A stretch of 48,476 nt of DNA. It comes from a virus. The stretch spans positions 1 to 48,476 of the IMG/VR virus record IMGVR_UViG_3300050016_000128, one strand, 5' to 3'. A program made the position numbers and the translations under genes. Of this stretch, positions 16,568-24,687 are shown piece by piece. Each line of letters begins with the position of its first letter. Position 1 is the stretch's first letter. The notes under the pieces were generated by a model. That model searched no databases. It had not been told where the DNA came from and was given only the letters and a program-made list of their open reading frames with translations.

Positions 16568-19212
16568 ATATGTAACACCTTACTATCCCCCCAACTTTCT
16601 GTAGAGTACTTTGACTCCACGCGGAATGAAAACCCATCCAGCTCCTGCCACTTCATAGTCATGATCGCCCGCGATCGCTGTGCCTGCTCCAGGTGGGTTT
16701 CATCCGGCCCGATGCATACGATATCATCGTGTACCTGGAGGGCCATCCGCCAATCAGGGCAGAAGTCCGCCACTACTGCAAGTTGCAGCGCCATGATCTC
16801 GGTCCCGAATCTCGATGGGTAGTGCCCAATCATCATGCGAAGCACCATATCCGCAAGGGTAGAGGCTGGTAAGAACGCTAAAGCCTTTGTAGCGAAATCG
16901 CGGCCTTGGAACTGGCGACGACGACCGAAGGGGTTCTCCAGGTACGACTGCTTCTGCGCCGTGTTTATCGTCTCCTGTTGCCATGCTGCGGTGCGGGCGT
17001 TTTCCTTTTTCCATATCTGCATCATCTCACGAATGTCACTGATAGAGAAATTAAATCCTTCAGCGGCAAGATAGTCTTGTGTCTTGCGCTCTCCAAGACC
17101 ATAGTTTCGTCCGTGATTGATAACCTTACCGGGTTTTCGTAAAGGATCGTCTGGCCCGACATGTTGGTTAAAAAACCTCGATGCCATATATGAATGTTCA
17201 TCGAAGCCGGGGGTATTAAGTCGTTCCCATCTCGGCCAATCTTTTGCGAGCCACGCCGTAAGCATGTTCTCGCCTTGCACGATGTCATGTGAAAGAATAC
17301 CATACCCCTCCTTGTCGGGAATGAAGATCTTTCGGATAGCCTTGGGCTGATTCTGGAGGTTCAGGTTCGCCGGGTATTGCCCTGAGCAGCTAAGACGACC
17401 TTCAGACGTTCCAGTAACTGCAAGGCGGAATTTAACCCACTCGATGTTTTGAAGAGCTTCTTTTGCAAACGAATTTTTCTGTGTAGATAGTTTCTTAAGT
17501 ACATCAACAATCGTAAATTCGGTATGCTCTCGTCCCCAAATACGTCTAGCTCGCTTATCGCCGCTAGAATTTCCTGTCTTCGCATGTGACACTTCTTTAA
17601 GGTCAAGAGATTTAGCATATGCGATTACCTGAGCCGTGGAGTTCCACGGGACGATACGTTTCGTACCAGCAACTTTGATACGCTTGAAGGTAGAAAGCTT
17701 CTCACATATGATTGGCAATCCGCATATGTTGCAGGATTGTGTTCCGGGAGTAGTAAATACAATCTCATTACCATCATGGCGGCCCACCGCGCGGCTTCCT
17801 CGACACTTACGTGTTTTAGGCTTGTATGTATTCTCCGGTGCCACAATGGTTTTCGTGATCGGTTTGTCATACGGTTTCAATCCTTCCGGAAGGCGTAACT
17901 CAGTTTCCGCAAGCTCTCTTTGGAGTACCTCACGGATCGCAACGACTCGGGTGGAATCAATCCGAAGACCTGTTCGGTTGATGTCCCGGCAGATGTAGGC
18001 GGCAGGGACGGAGACGTTTCGGTAGACGGATTCGAGCCGGTAGTCTCGGAGGGTTCGAAAGATAGGAGCTTCAGCTTGTAACGTCCCGTCGGTGTCTCTA
18101 GCGTTATACAATCTCCAGGCTTCATCAGCCGAGTGACATCCCCCATAACCTCCGTACTCTCGGGGTATTGCACCGTCCGGTGAATCCCAGGTTTTCCACT
18201 GCGCTCCAGTAGGTAAGATGTTACCATCCTCGTCCTCACTTTCCTCCCCGCTACCTTTCCAAAATACCTTTCCTGTAAATACTGATCCCACGAAGCCAAG
18301 TCCATGACGCATATCGGGTTGGATGAGATGCTGTGCCAACATTGTGTCGTGGAGTTCAGCAGTAACGTTCCATCCGAGTTGATTGAAGTAGTAGGTATCC
18401 GCATCGACGATGTTGTGTCCGATCAGGACTTCGGCAGCTTCGAAGATCCTCTTTAGTTCCGGGATGAACTCACCCGTAAATGGTACGCAAATGCTATGAT
18501 ACCAGCGAGAACTAAGTCCACACATAGTAATCGTTCCGTGGTTGTCCCACTCAAAATCAAACGAAAAAGTACGATCAGTAAAATTACGTACAGTAGTAAT
18601 GCTGGGATAAAGGTCATATTCCTCCGGGGGTAGTTCTAACGTCCGACGCAGATCATGCACCGCGATGGAGAACATCGTCGGCATCCGCATGAGGAACGCG
18701 GGGTGAAGGGTCCCCACCACCCGAGGCCCTTCGTTCGGTCGCCCTTTAAGTGGTAGAGGCGAACCCCGCCATTGAAGTATCCCTGACCTATTGGTCACGG
18801 CCTTCAGTGCTTCATTTCCTAACGCGACAATTCGGGACGGCTGGAGTTGGGTCAACGCGGGTTCGAGATGGTGTAAGCGGCAATATTCCACCGCACTCCG
18901 GGCAGTGGATCTCTCTGTCCAAACCCACTTTGCGGAACCCGGATAAATGTTCTCTGGCGGTTGACAACCAATCGTATTGATTATGTTCAGACCCGATCTC
19001 GGTATACGTGCAGCTCGTAGCATTGAGTTTAACCACGATCCCGCACCGCCGACAAACGGCTTCCCACTCGTGGCCTCGTCGCTTCCCGCTGCTTCCCCTA
19101 TCCATAACTCCCTCCCAGTACCACGTTCCAACGGCACGTACCCATGTGTAACATGATTGATTGGGCACCCCGAGCAGAAGTCCGGTTTTGGTGCGTACTT
19201 GATTTCCTTCAT
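16564..19212 (-). CDS. Uracil-DNA glycosylase / DNA polymerase A fusion with 3'-5' exonuclease
   Basis: A protein of 882 residues. Residues ~10-190 are a family 4-type uracil-DNA glycosylase: C-x-x-C near residue 13, GEAAGSDEATSGKPFVGGAG, later single Cys residues in NTIGCQP and VEYCRL that could complete a 4Fe-4S site, and GTLHPAFLMR. Next comes a DEDD exonuclease: FSFDFEWD, IGHNIVDAD and LYNARDTD. The polymerase palm has motif A SHDIVQGEN (D-x-x-Q-x-E), motif B LRKPGKVINHGRNYGLG and motif C LQVHDDIV. All catalytic acids are present. Motif B has His where E. coli Pol I has Phe762. A Cys pair (TQSCNICGLPIIC) interrupts the thumb region. The start overlaps the upstream stop (ATGA). This is the phage replicase. 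Confidence 0.92.
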   Translation of the reverse strand: MKEIKYAPKPDFCSGCPINHVTHGYVPLERGTGRELWIGEAAGSDEATSGKPFVGGAGSWLNSMLRAARIPRSGLNIINTIGCQPPENIYPGSAKWVWTERSTARSAVEYCRLHHLEPALTQLQPSRIVALGNEALKAVTNRSGILQWRGSPLPLKGRPNEGPRVVGTLHPAFLMRMPTMFSIAVHDLRRTLELPPEEYDLYPSITTVRNFTDRTFSFDFEWDNHGTITMCGLSSRWYHSICVPFTGEFIPELKRIFEAAEVLIGHNIVDADTYYFNQLGWNVTAELHDTMLAQHLIQPDMRHGLGFVGSVFTGKVFWKGSGEESEDEDGNILPTGAQWKTWDSPDGAIPREYGGYGGCHSADEAWRLYNARDTDGTLQAEAPIFRTLRDYRLESVYRNVSVPAAYICRDINRTGLRIDSTRVVAIREVLQRELAETELRLPEGLKPYDKPITKTIVAPENTYKPKTRKCRGSRAVGRHDGNEIVFTTPGTQSCNICGLPIICEKLSTFKRIKVAGTKRIVPWNSTAQVIAYAKSLDLKEVSHAKTGNSSGDKRARRIWGREHTEFTIVDVLKKLSTQKNSFAKEALQNIEWVKFRLAVTGTSEGRLSCSGQYPANLNLQNQPKAIRKIFIPDKEGYGILSHDIVQGENMLTAWLAKDWPRWERLNTPGFDEHSYMASRFFNQHVGPDDPLRKPGKVINHGRNYGLGERKTQDYLAAEGFNFSISDIREMMQIWKKENARTAAWQQETINTAQKQSYLENPFGRRRQFQGRDFATKALAFLPASTLADMVLRMMIGHYPSRFGTEIMALQLAVVADFCPDWRMALQVHDDIVCIGPDETHLEQAQRSRAIMTMKWQELDGFSFRVESKYSTESWGDSKVLHI

Positions 19213-19364
19213 TCGAGACACCAATCGTAGTTGTCTATGAAAATATACCGTTTCGCGTATGACTTTGGTTTCCGCCCATACATTCGTTCACGATAAGTAT
19301 TCCCGTGACTACATACGGGGCATGTAGTAATATGAAACCGTATCCAATACTTACGTTTCTTCAT
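19209..19364 (-). CDS. Small zinc-binding protein (51 aa)
   Basis: Starts at an ATG in a TAATG overlap with the upstream gene and ends in an ATGA overlap with the polymerase. It carries TTCPVCSHGNTYRERMYGRK and a C-terminal YDWCLE, the pattern of very common small phage zinc-finger proteins with C-P-x-C and a late Cys. It may bind nucleic acid or accompany the polymerase. The role of the family is unknown. Confidence 0.7.
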   Translation of the reverse strand: MKKRKYWIRFHITTCPVCSHGNTYRERMYGRKPKSYAKRYIFIDNYDWCLE

Positions 19365-19858
19365 TAGTTTGTCCCCGGTGTAGGGTTCATATATACTACT
19401 ATCCAATTCGCACCGGTTGGTAACGATCCATATGCCACAGTCCCCGGAGGAACCACCGTCAGTGGTTGAAACGTATACGAGTAATCGAACAACATCGTAT
19501 CCCCCGGAGCAGCAGGCGTAGTGAGATGAACCGTGTAACCGCTACGCCCGTACTGTACATCCGGGGTCAGCCGGGTACCGTTGTGATACACTGCGAGGTT
19601 GTAGTAGTAACACAACGGATCTCGACACCAGGCGAGGTTAAACGTACTTCGTGCTGTAGTGGTAACCTGAATCTCATTAGTTATCGTTACCGGAAACGGC
19701 CCGCCCCAGTAGATGCTGTTCAACCCGAATACAGGGTTTGGACAGGCGTAAGCGTTCGTGTAGACCTGCGGTGGACACGGCGGAGCCTGCGCGAAGATCA
19801 TTGTCTCGAAGGCTGCCGCGAGTGCGAAGAGGATCGCTTTACTAGATCTGGTAAGCAT
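19364..19858 (-). CDS. Secreted protein with signal peptide
   Basis: A protein of 164 residues. The N-terminus is a typical Sec signal peptide: MLTRSSK, a hydrophobic core AILFALAAAFETMIF and a cleavage site after AQA. The mature part is beta-rich (IQVTTTARSTFNLAWC, GYTVHLTTPAAPGDTM) with an even number of Cys residues (PPCPP, YACPN, AWCRDPLC) that could form disulfides outside the cytoplasm. A secreted protein is out of place among replication genes. It might block superinfection or alter the envelope. The start has no clear ribosome site. Function unknown. Confidence 0.65.
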   Translation of the reverse strand: MLTRSSKAILFALAAAFETMIFAQAPPCPPQVYTNAYACPNPVFGLNSIYWGGPFPVTITNEIQVTTTARSTFNLAWCRDPLCYYYNLAVYHNGTRLTPDVQYGRSGYTVHLTTPAAPGDTMLFDYSYTFQPLTVVPPGTVAYGSLPTGANWIVVYMNPTPGTN

Positions 19859-20017
19859 AAAATTTTAAGTTGGTCCGGTGCTGGAACATAAGCCCCTAAA
19901 GCTGCCCCGCCGCGGTATTCCTTACTATTCCCGCGGAGACCAAGCTAGGCAATTAAACTGGTTCCTAGCCTACCTTGCCTGGATTTTTCTGTCTCCAGGT
20001 TACTTCCCATTTAGTCA
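19859..20017 (-). other. Short intergenic region with hairpins and a broken small frame
   Basis: This 159-base gap contains an ATG overlapping the upstream stop that opens only 17 codons (MTKWEVTWRQKNPGKVG) before TAG at 19965. The peptide looks like the start of a larger small phage protein, so the frame may be broken. CTAGG/CCTAG and CCTGG/CCAGG short inverted repeats are present. There is no clear promoter or terminator. Confidence 0.35.
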
Positions 20018-20548
20018 TTAGTCAGAAGGCTGGACGCCACTTTTGTAATTAATGGTCGTCTTCTTCCCCGGAGTCCCATCAGGTTTCTGGTGATACGGAT
20101 CAGGATACGTCTCCCCAGACCCATCCGCCAACTTGCGATACTTCATCGCATCGACCGTTTCGACTTTCAACTTCAAAGTAGCTCCGACCGATCCAAGTTC
20201 CTTCAACCATTCCTCAAAGGTCAGTGGACCCTGCTGCACGCCGGTAGCATCCATGATCCTCCGGAACACCGCGAGGTTGAAGTTGTTGATGAACATGTTT
20301 TCGGGAAACACCTTGCGTCCCGTAAATGTCGGGTGATCGATTACCGTGTAGATAAACTTCACCGACGCGCCAGCTTTGCCGCCCTTGGCCGTGTTGTCGT
20401 ATGACTTCTTCTCCGCCGAGGAGATTTTCAGGTTGTAAAAATCATCCGGAATCGCAGTGAACGTTGGATCGATATCCTCCAAATGGATATCATTCCAATC
20501 CTCCACGACCGGATGAGGTGCTACTGCTTCTAGTGTTGCTGTGGACAA
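20018..20548 (-). CDS. DUF669-like protein, possible single-strand-DNA-binding role
   Basis: A protein of 176 residues starting at TTG, supported by AAGGAGG seven bases upstream. The layout FTAIPDDFYNLKISSAEKKS, VKFIYTVIDHPTFTGRKVF and INNFNLAVFRRIMDATGV resembles DUF669-type phage proteins, which often sit beside Sak4-like recombinases and are thought to act as or with ssDNA-binding proteins. It lies two genes downstream of the Sak4-like ATPase. The binding role is inferred from context. Confidence 0.65.
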   Translation of the reverse strand: MSTATLEAVAPHPVVEDWNDIHLEDIDPTFTAIPDDFYNLKISSAEKKSYDNTAKGGKAGASVKFIYTVIDHPTFTGRKVFPENMFINNFNLAVFRRIMDATGVQQGPLTFEEWLKELGSVGATLKLKVETVDAMKYRKLADGSGETYPDPYHQKPDGTPGKKTTINYKSGVQPSD

Positions 20549-20736
20549 TGATTGTCCTCCTTTGTTTGATTGTTGACTACGATTCTACACTGTGGGCAGA
20601 TAAGCCCACCGAGCTTTTGAATTAGTTTTGAGTATCTATCAGCACCTCCATATAGTTTACGGTATTCGACGGGGATCATTCCACCGTCGAGATAATATTC
20701 ACATTGTTGACAGTAGTAGTATCCGTATTGGATCAT
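20530..20736 (-). CDS. Small zinc-ribbon-like protein (68 aa)
   Basis: Begins in an ATGA overlap with the Sak4-like gene and runs 19 bases into the next gene. Two Cys pairs, YYCQQCEYY near residue 10 and LICPQCRIVV near residue 48, are spaced as in a zinc ribbon. It is probably a nucleic-acid-binding accessory of the recombination/replication block. Family not recognised. Confidence 0.65.
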   Translation of the reverse strand: MIQYGYYYCQQCEYYLDGGMIPVEYRKLYGGADRYSKLIQKLGGLICPQCRIVVNNQTKEDNHCPQQH

Positions 20737-21599
20737 ACCCCCACCTTCTGTTTCTCAAAGTACGGTAGCCAGTACGTTTCGTAGATCGCTCGGAAGTCTA
20801 AGGGCGCTCCGTCTGGGATGAGTCGGGTTCGGTCTCCGATGATACGTTTGTTTGCTTCAGTCGCATCTGTGACGAGAGTACGTCGTGTAACACGGCGAGT
20901 AGTTCCTGGCTTTCCTGGATCAGGCTCAACGCATGTTCGAAGCTCGATGCATCCGACAGTTTGGAACATAGCTGTTGCAACACTTGACATCGCCCCTGGT
21001 AAGTCGGGCTGGATCGCCACCAGTTCTTTTCCATCACGGGTTAGTTTCTCCTTCTCCAGTGCAGTAACGAGTAGATGCTTACGGATGTTTAGGTCCGGAT
21101 GTGTGGTGAGGTTGATTAGTTTGTTGAAGTCGATCCGAGCCTGCTCGCCCATTGTTTGGTAATCTCCCTGCTCAGGGACTCCAGCGTTTCGTGTAAGAGA
21201 AGGAGTTCCTTTTGTGTAAGGGAATTTAAGGGCGTACGGTTTAAGAAACCGCGTGACATACTCAGTTGCACTATCGACAACAACACCTCCATATCGGGTG
21301 TCTCCTGCCAATGCAGCGACGATTTTATTGAACTCTTCGATGTTGGTCGGTGTGACATAATCTACCCCATACTCCTGGATGCTCATGGTACCACCGCCTT
21401 CCGCGGGTTCCATGGCGATGATTAGGGTGGGCTTCCCTCCGTACTTCTTGGTAAACCCATCCATCGTTGCCGCGAAGGTAGTCTTACCCCGCTTCGCTGG
21501 GGCATAGATGAGCATGCAAAACTTCGATGCTTCGGTAAGCAGATTTCGGGTGTTTCGTACTGCCACCCCACCTAGCGGGGCGATTGCGGTTACTGACAT
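20733..21599 (-). CDS. Sak4-like / AAA_24 RecA-fold ATPase
   Basis: A protein of 288 residues with a Walker A-type loop IYAPAKRGKTTFAATM (first Gly replaced by Ala), a Walker B strand YGGVVVDSATEYVTRF and an intervening TLIIAMEPAEGGGTMS. This matches the phage nucleotide-binding family that includes Sak4, RecA-like proteins that pair or anneal single strands with a partner SSB. The DUF669-like and PD-(D/E)XK genes nearby complete a likely recombination module. Its AGGAGC ribosome site lies inside the end of the upstream HNH gene. Confidence 0.8.
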   Translation of the reverse strand: MSVTAIAPLGGVAVRNTRNLLTEASKFCMLIYAPAKRGKTTFAATMDGFTKKYGGKPTLIIAMEPAEGGGTMSIQEYGVDYVTPTNIEEFNKIVAALAGDTRYGGVVVDSATEYVTRFLKPYALKFPYTKGTPSLTRNAGVPEQGDYQTMGEQARIDFNKLINLTTHPDLNIRKHLLVTALEKEKLTRDGKELVAIQPDLPGAMSSVATAMFQTVGCIELRTCVEPDPGKPGTTRRVTRRTLVTDATEANKRIIGDRTRLIPDGAPLDFRAIYETYWLPYFEKQKVGV

Positions 21600-21919
21600 T
21601 TAGCTCCTAGAAATTCCTCATGTGTTCGAGTAAATTTCTTCATGTTTACAGTTTTATCAACCCAATGAAGGTTAGTTATTATATCTAAACCTTTACGCGA
21701 TCGTGGAATCTTATGATCTATAGAAGCATTTATTCCTGGTATTAAATGAACACCTGTATATGCACAAGATGCTTTCTGATTAAACCAAAGCTCCTCTAGT
21801 TTTACCCAAGCAGCAGTTGTACCTAGAGCAGTTGCTGCTTCAAGTTTTAGCCAACAGACCCAACAGCGACTTGTCTGCATAAACTTTGGGACAGGTTCTT
21901 TCAAACAGATATAACACAA
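21590..21919 (-). CDS. HNH endonuclease, homing type (apparently 5'-broken)
   Basis: From a TTG at 21919 this frame gives 109 residues with an HNH core: YICLKEP and RCWVCW Cys pairs, SCAYTGVHLIPGINASIDHK, then PRSRKG and TNLHWVDKTVNMKKF (His, Asn, His/Lys pattern). The region is markedly A+T-rich compared with both neighbours, as is usual for homing endonucleases. The protein-like frame continues upstream to an ATG at 22063 that overlaps the upstream stop, but TAA at codon 11 (22031-22033) breaks it. The TTG start is therefore only one possibility, and the gene may be a recent pseudogene. Confidence 0.75.
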   Translation of the reverse strand: MCYICLKEPVPKFMQTSRCWVCWLKLEAATALGTTAAWVKLEELWFNQKASCAYTGVHLIPGINASIDHKIPRSRKGLDIITNLHWVDKTVNMKKFTRTHEEFLGAKCQ

Positions 21920-22063
21920 GCCTAAAGACTTGGCCTGTTCACTTTTAATTTGTCTGTAGGCTTCCGTGGTTTGCCCCCAAATCTGCTCTACCCTTTTATT
22001 GTACCATCTGGTCGCGCTCGGCGCAACTTTTTAACGTGTTCTTAATGATTTACGGATGTTCAT
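21920..22063 (-). pseudogene. Upstream part of the HNH gene carrying an in-frame stop
   Basis: The ATG at 22063 sits in an ATGA overlap with the phosphoesterase stop, the normal start layout in this genome. It reads MNIRKSLRTR, then TAA, then continues in the same frame as KVAPSATRWYNKRVEQ, IWGQTTEAYRQ and IKSEQAKSLG straight into the HNH domain. A single TTA-to-TAA change would explain it. Other genes here end in TAA, so code change is unlikely. A sequencing error cannot be excluded. Confidence 0.6.
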
Positions 22064-22629
22064 GAAATCTTGTTAACCTCGCCCCGCCGTGCCCGATCCA
22101 GCACATGCCGCAGGGTTACCGGTTCGTAGTTCCACAGCTCCACGGACATGTTGATGTTGAACGCCGGGATGTCCACGATTTCACCTTTCGCTACGTGTCG
22201 TGCTCGGTGTTCGGGGAGGGAGTTGTGTATGTGCCCGTGTAACACGTATGTTACACCTGGTACCGGTTCCACCGGCATCGGTCGATGATGAAGAAATAGT
22301 AACGTCTGATGATACTGCACCGTCATCGACTCGCAAGCGAAGTCGAATCCGAACTCCATCATACGCTCTGCGGATTTGTCGTGGTTGCCGAGGATGAGGA
22401 TCTTCTTACCGGGGAGACCGGTGATGAACTTTCGTAGTTCCTCGTCAGTCTTTCGTGAGGTAAGCATCACATCTCCGAGGTGGTATACGATATCCTCTGG
22501 GGCCACGCGCGTCCACCATCGTTCGTACATCACCCGATCCATGTGGGCAGCGTCTCGGAACGGACGGTTACAGTACTTGATAATATTCGCGTGCCCGAAA
22601 TGTGTATCGGAGATCACCCAGGTGTTCAT
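22060..22629 (-). CDS. Calcineurin-like metallophosphoesterase
   Basis: A protein of 189 residues with the complete set of motifs: WVISDTHFGHANI, YHLGDVMLT, LILGNHDKSAERM, LLFLHHRP and VLHGHIHNSLPE. The 'calcineurin-like, cyclic-phosphodiesterase/YfcE' type found in many phages fits; it cleaves phosphodiester or phosphomonoester bonds in the cytoplasm. It has ATGA overlaps on both sides. It is distinct from the phosphoesterase at 14.3-15.0 kb, whose first motif is atypical. The physiological substrate is unknown. Confidence 0.85.
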   Translation of the reverse strand: MNTWVISDTHFGHANIIKYCNRPFRDAAHMDRVMYERWWTRVAPEDIVYHLGDVMLTSRKTDEELRKFITGLPGKKILILGNHDKSAERMMEFGFDFACESMTVQYHQTLLFLHHRPMPVEPVPGVTYVLHGHIHNSLPEHRARHVAKGEIVDIPAFNINMSVELWNYEPVTLRHVLDRARRGEVNKIS

Positions 22630-22775
22630 GAAGTTAGTTTAATACTCCTCCACATATCCACGATCGCTCTCCATAACACCAACGCGGCCCAGATGAAAAG
22701 TTCCACCCCGAACAGCCCCAGCATCACAAACCCTACCATCTGCATGATGTTAAGCGTGGCGTTTTGTAAGATCAT
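22626..22775 (-). CDS. Small membrane protein (49 aa)
   Basis: A frame with ATGA overlaps on both ends, between the phosphoesterase and a small zinc protein. It starts MILQNATLNIMQ and has one long hydrophobic helix (MVGFVMLGLFGVELFIWAAL) followed by WRAIVDMWRSIKL. It is likely an inner-membrane peptide. Function unknown. Confidence 0.6.
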   Translation of the reverse strand: MILQNATLNIMQMVGFVMLGLFGVELFIWAALVLWRAIVDMWRSIKLTS

Positions 22776-23017
22776 ACAGCCTCCATAAAAGAACGATCAA
22801 GATTTAATATGAAGTAGTTTACTCCAGCATTTGTAAAATCTTCTGGACGTAACTTTCTTCCTAATCGTTTTACCACACATGCAAGATGAAGAAATCCACC
22901 AGGAGTTCCTCCCGCTTCTAGCCATATGGATTTCTTTAACATATACCAATCCTCTCCGTTAGGCTGTTGGCAGTGGTTACAAATATCAATTCGATAATCT
23001 CGTGTGCAGCAACTCAT
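22772..23017 (-). CDS. Small zinc-binding protein (81 aa)
   Basis: The pattern CCTRDYR, ICNHCQQPNGEDWYMLK, then GGFLHLACVVKRLGRKLRPE followed by DF is typical of a widespread group of small phage proteins with C-x-x-C, H-x-x-C and a G-R-x-L-x-x-x-D-F ending. Zinc binding is likely; the function of the group is unknown. It overlaps the upstream gene by 32 bases and is A+T-rich. Confidence 0.7.
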   Translation of the reverse strand: MSCCTRDYRIDICNHCQQPNGEDWYMLKKSIWLEAGGTPGGFLHLACVVKRLGRKLRPEDFTNAGVNYFILNLDRSFMEAV

Positions 23018-23177
23018 ATTCCTGTTGTTTCGATTCTACCCACGCTTCCCATGATTGTGTATCAAACGTACCATCCGCAAGAACAAATTCCTCATGGAGA
23101 CCTGTCTCTGCGAAGTCGTAGGCGTAGTTCTCCGTGAACCACTTCCAGAACTCTGGGTCCTCACGCCGTAGCAGCAT
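22986..23177 (-). CDS. Small acidic aromatic protein (63 aa)
   Basis: An ORF of 63 codons overlapping both neighbours (17 bases upstream, 32 downstream). It is rich in Glu, Trp and Phe (DPEFWKWFTENYAYDFAETG, SWEAWVESKQQEYE). It has no known motif. Overlaps and strand agree with the rest of the block. Confidence 0.55.
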   Translation of the reverse strand: MLLRREDPEFWKWFTENYAYDFAETGLHEEFVLADGTFDTQSWEAWVESKQQEYELLHTRLSN

Positions 23178-23364
23178 CTACCAACTCCGCGTGCATCGCG
23201 CACGAGACATCCCAGCCGTAGGATAACCCACCGCTGTATTTGTTGAGAGCCTTCTTCCCACAGCACTGACACTGCCATACCTTACCCGATGGTGCATCCT
23301 GCTCGGGGGGACCCCAGTGGGAACCGTCATTTTCAAGTGGATCGAGGTTACCTGTAGCTGACAT
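23161..23364 (-). CDS. Small zinc-binding protein (67 aa)
   Basis: An ORF with a polar N-terminus and a central WQCQCCGKKALNKYSGG, then VSCAMHAELVD. The C-x-C-C and C-x-x-H arrangement suggests a small zinc site. It overlaps its neighbours. Function unknown. Confidence 0.6.
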   Translation of the reverse strand: MSATGNLDPLENDGSHWGPPEQDAPSGKVWQCQCCGKKALNKYSGGLSYGWDVSCAMHAELVDAATA

Positions 23365-23548
23365 TTATTGAGTATCCTTCATAATCATCTCGTCCTGAGT
23401 TCACCAAAATCGCCCGTGCATCTTCCACTAGAAGATTACTCGACGATCGCATGGTCGGTTCGATGGTAAGATTCTTCCAATGATTGTTGGTATACGGGCG
23501 TTCCTGGCGACACCAACAGTTTCCTTTACAATGTTTATGATTCTTCAT
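23348..23548 (-). CDS. Small protein with N-terminal Cys/His cluster (66 aa)
   Basis: Begins MKNHKHCKGNCWCRQE, a Cys/His cluster, then a neutral segment (VEDARAILVNSGRDDYEGYS). The start overlaps the nuclease stop (ATGA). Its place behind the nuclease gene suggests co-expression. No family recognised. Confidence 0.6.
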   Translation of the reverse strand: MKNHKHCKGNCWCRQERPYTNNHWKNLTIEPTMRSSSNLLVEDARAILVNSGRDDYEGYSINVSYR

Positions 23549-24687
23549 GTGATATCCACCAACCCTCGATACTTCGTCGCATCTACCTTCTCATACCTCG
23601 CATCGGTTGCTGTGGTACCACCATACGTATGAGGCTCCATGTATGCACACTGCCTTCGGTAAACGTTATTCACACACGCATCCCGGTTCGGCTGCTCGAC
23701 TTCCATTCCCTCCATCCGCATACGGTCCATACGGATCGCTACTGCGGTGATTTCTCTCTTAGCAACAGACAACTGTTCACTATTCCTCGTAGTTGTGACT
23801 CGGAAATATTCGGGTATCTTGGGAACCTTTGGAATATACGGCGACAGCTCTTGCACCGTATCACATGCTGGACAAGCGAATCCGTGTTCCATAGGGCGGT
23901 AGAGTTGTAGATCATAATCACCTCGACACTTCGCACACTTTCGTTTCGGAACGTACTCGTGGGGTTTCTCCAGGACACAGATGAGGATACCCTGTGGAGT
24001 CATATTCATATCATAACCATGAGCATAACGAGCAAGTTTAGGAGCATCCGCACTCTCAAGGAGATGTTTTAAGGCGAGGATCTGAAAATCCGCTTGTCGT
24101 TTCGTCTGCCATTCCTTGATCCACTCCGCACGGTTACGACCGTGGGCTTTTGTCTTGTACTCTTTACCCCACCATCCGCGGCTCAGTGTCAGTGTGTACC
24201 CATCCAGTCCGGATTCGATCGTGGTATCCTCGGGGACATAGAAGTACCCGTCAAGCTTGGCGAGACCAAAAAGAGCATTACATGGATTAGGAGTATTTCC
24301 TGGAATATCTCCTGCATCATAACCACATTTAGAACAATTTGGTCCTTGAGAATAATCACAACAAGATAACGGAAACTTCAACGGCTGTTCCGCTCGCTCC
24401 GTCGGCCAGTATTCCTTCGGATATTTCCTGAGATACCCAACCACAAGAACCTCAGCCATAGCCATTGTGTCTGGTGTAGGGTTATTTTCCCGTATCGTAT
24501 CCTCATCCACAAAGGGCTTGCCGGTCTTAGCAAAATTATCGAGAGCGTTATGGACCAACGATCCAAGACAAAGAGGGTCACTGCGCTGCCCCACATACCG
24601 GAGCTGCATTTGATTTTCATAATTCTCATACCAAGCCCATGGGCAGAACAGGAACTTACTGTAACTCGAATAATCTACGATCGACAT
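23545..24687 (-). CDS. PD-(D/E)XK nuclease (Cas4/RecB-like)
   Basis: A protein of 380 residues. It opens with YSSYSKFLFCPWAWYENYEN, the S-x-x-x-x-x-x-C-P-x-x-W/Y start of PDDEXK_1 nucleases, has LGSLVHNALDNFAKTG (motif with the metal-binding His), and LAKLDGYFYV ... WWGKEYKTKA, the D and E-x-K residues. A zinc-ribbon insertion (KRKCAKCRGDYD, ACPACDTVQE) and a late Cys in RRQCAYM could hold zinc or an iron-sulfur cluster as in Cas4. It probably works as an exonuclease with the Sak4-like protein in recombination. Confidence 0.82.
   Translation of the reverse strand: MSIVDYSSYSKFLFCPWAWYENYENQMQLRYVGQRSDPLCLGSLVHNALDNFAKTGKPFVDEDTIRENNPTPDTMAMAEVLVVGYLRKYPKEYWPTERAEQPLKFPLSCCDYSQGPNCSKCGYDAGDIPGNTPNPCNALFGLAKLDGYFYVPEDTTIESGLDGYTLTLSRGWWGKEYKTKAHGRNRAEWIKEWQTKRQADFQILALKHLLESADAPKLARYAHGYDMNMTPQGILICVLEKPHEYVPKRKCAKCRGDYDLQLYRPMEHGFACPACDTVQELSPYIPKVPKIPEYFRVTTTRNSEQLSVAKREITAVAIRMDRMRMEGMEVEQPNRDACVNNVYRRQCAYMEPHTYGGTTATDARYEKVDATKYRGLVDIT

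Noticed and set aside
21590-22063. Stop-codon reassignment (TAA read as an amino acid)
   Set aside because: Several other genes here end in TAA at sensible places, so a single in-frame TAA is better explained by mutation, error or a late start.
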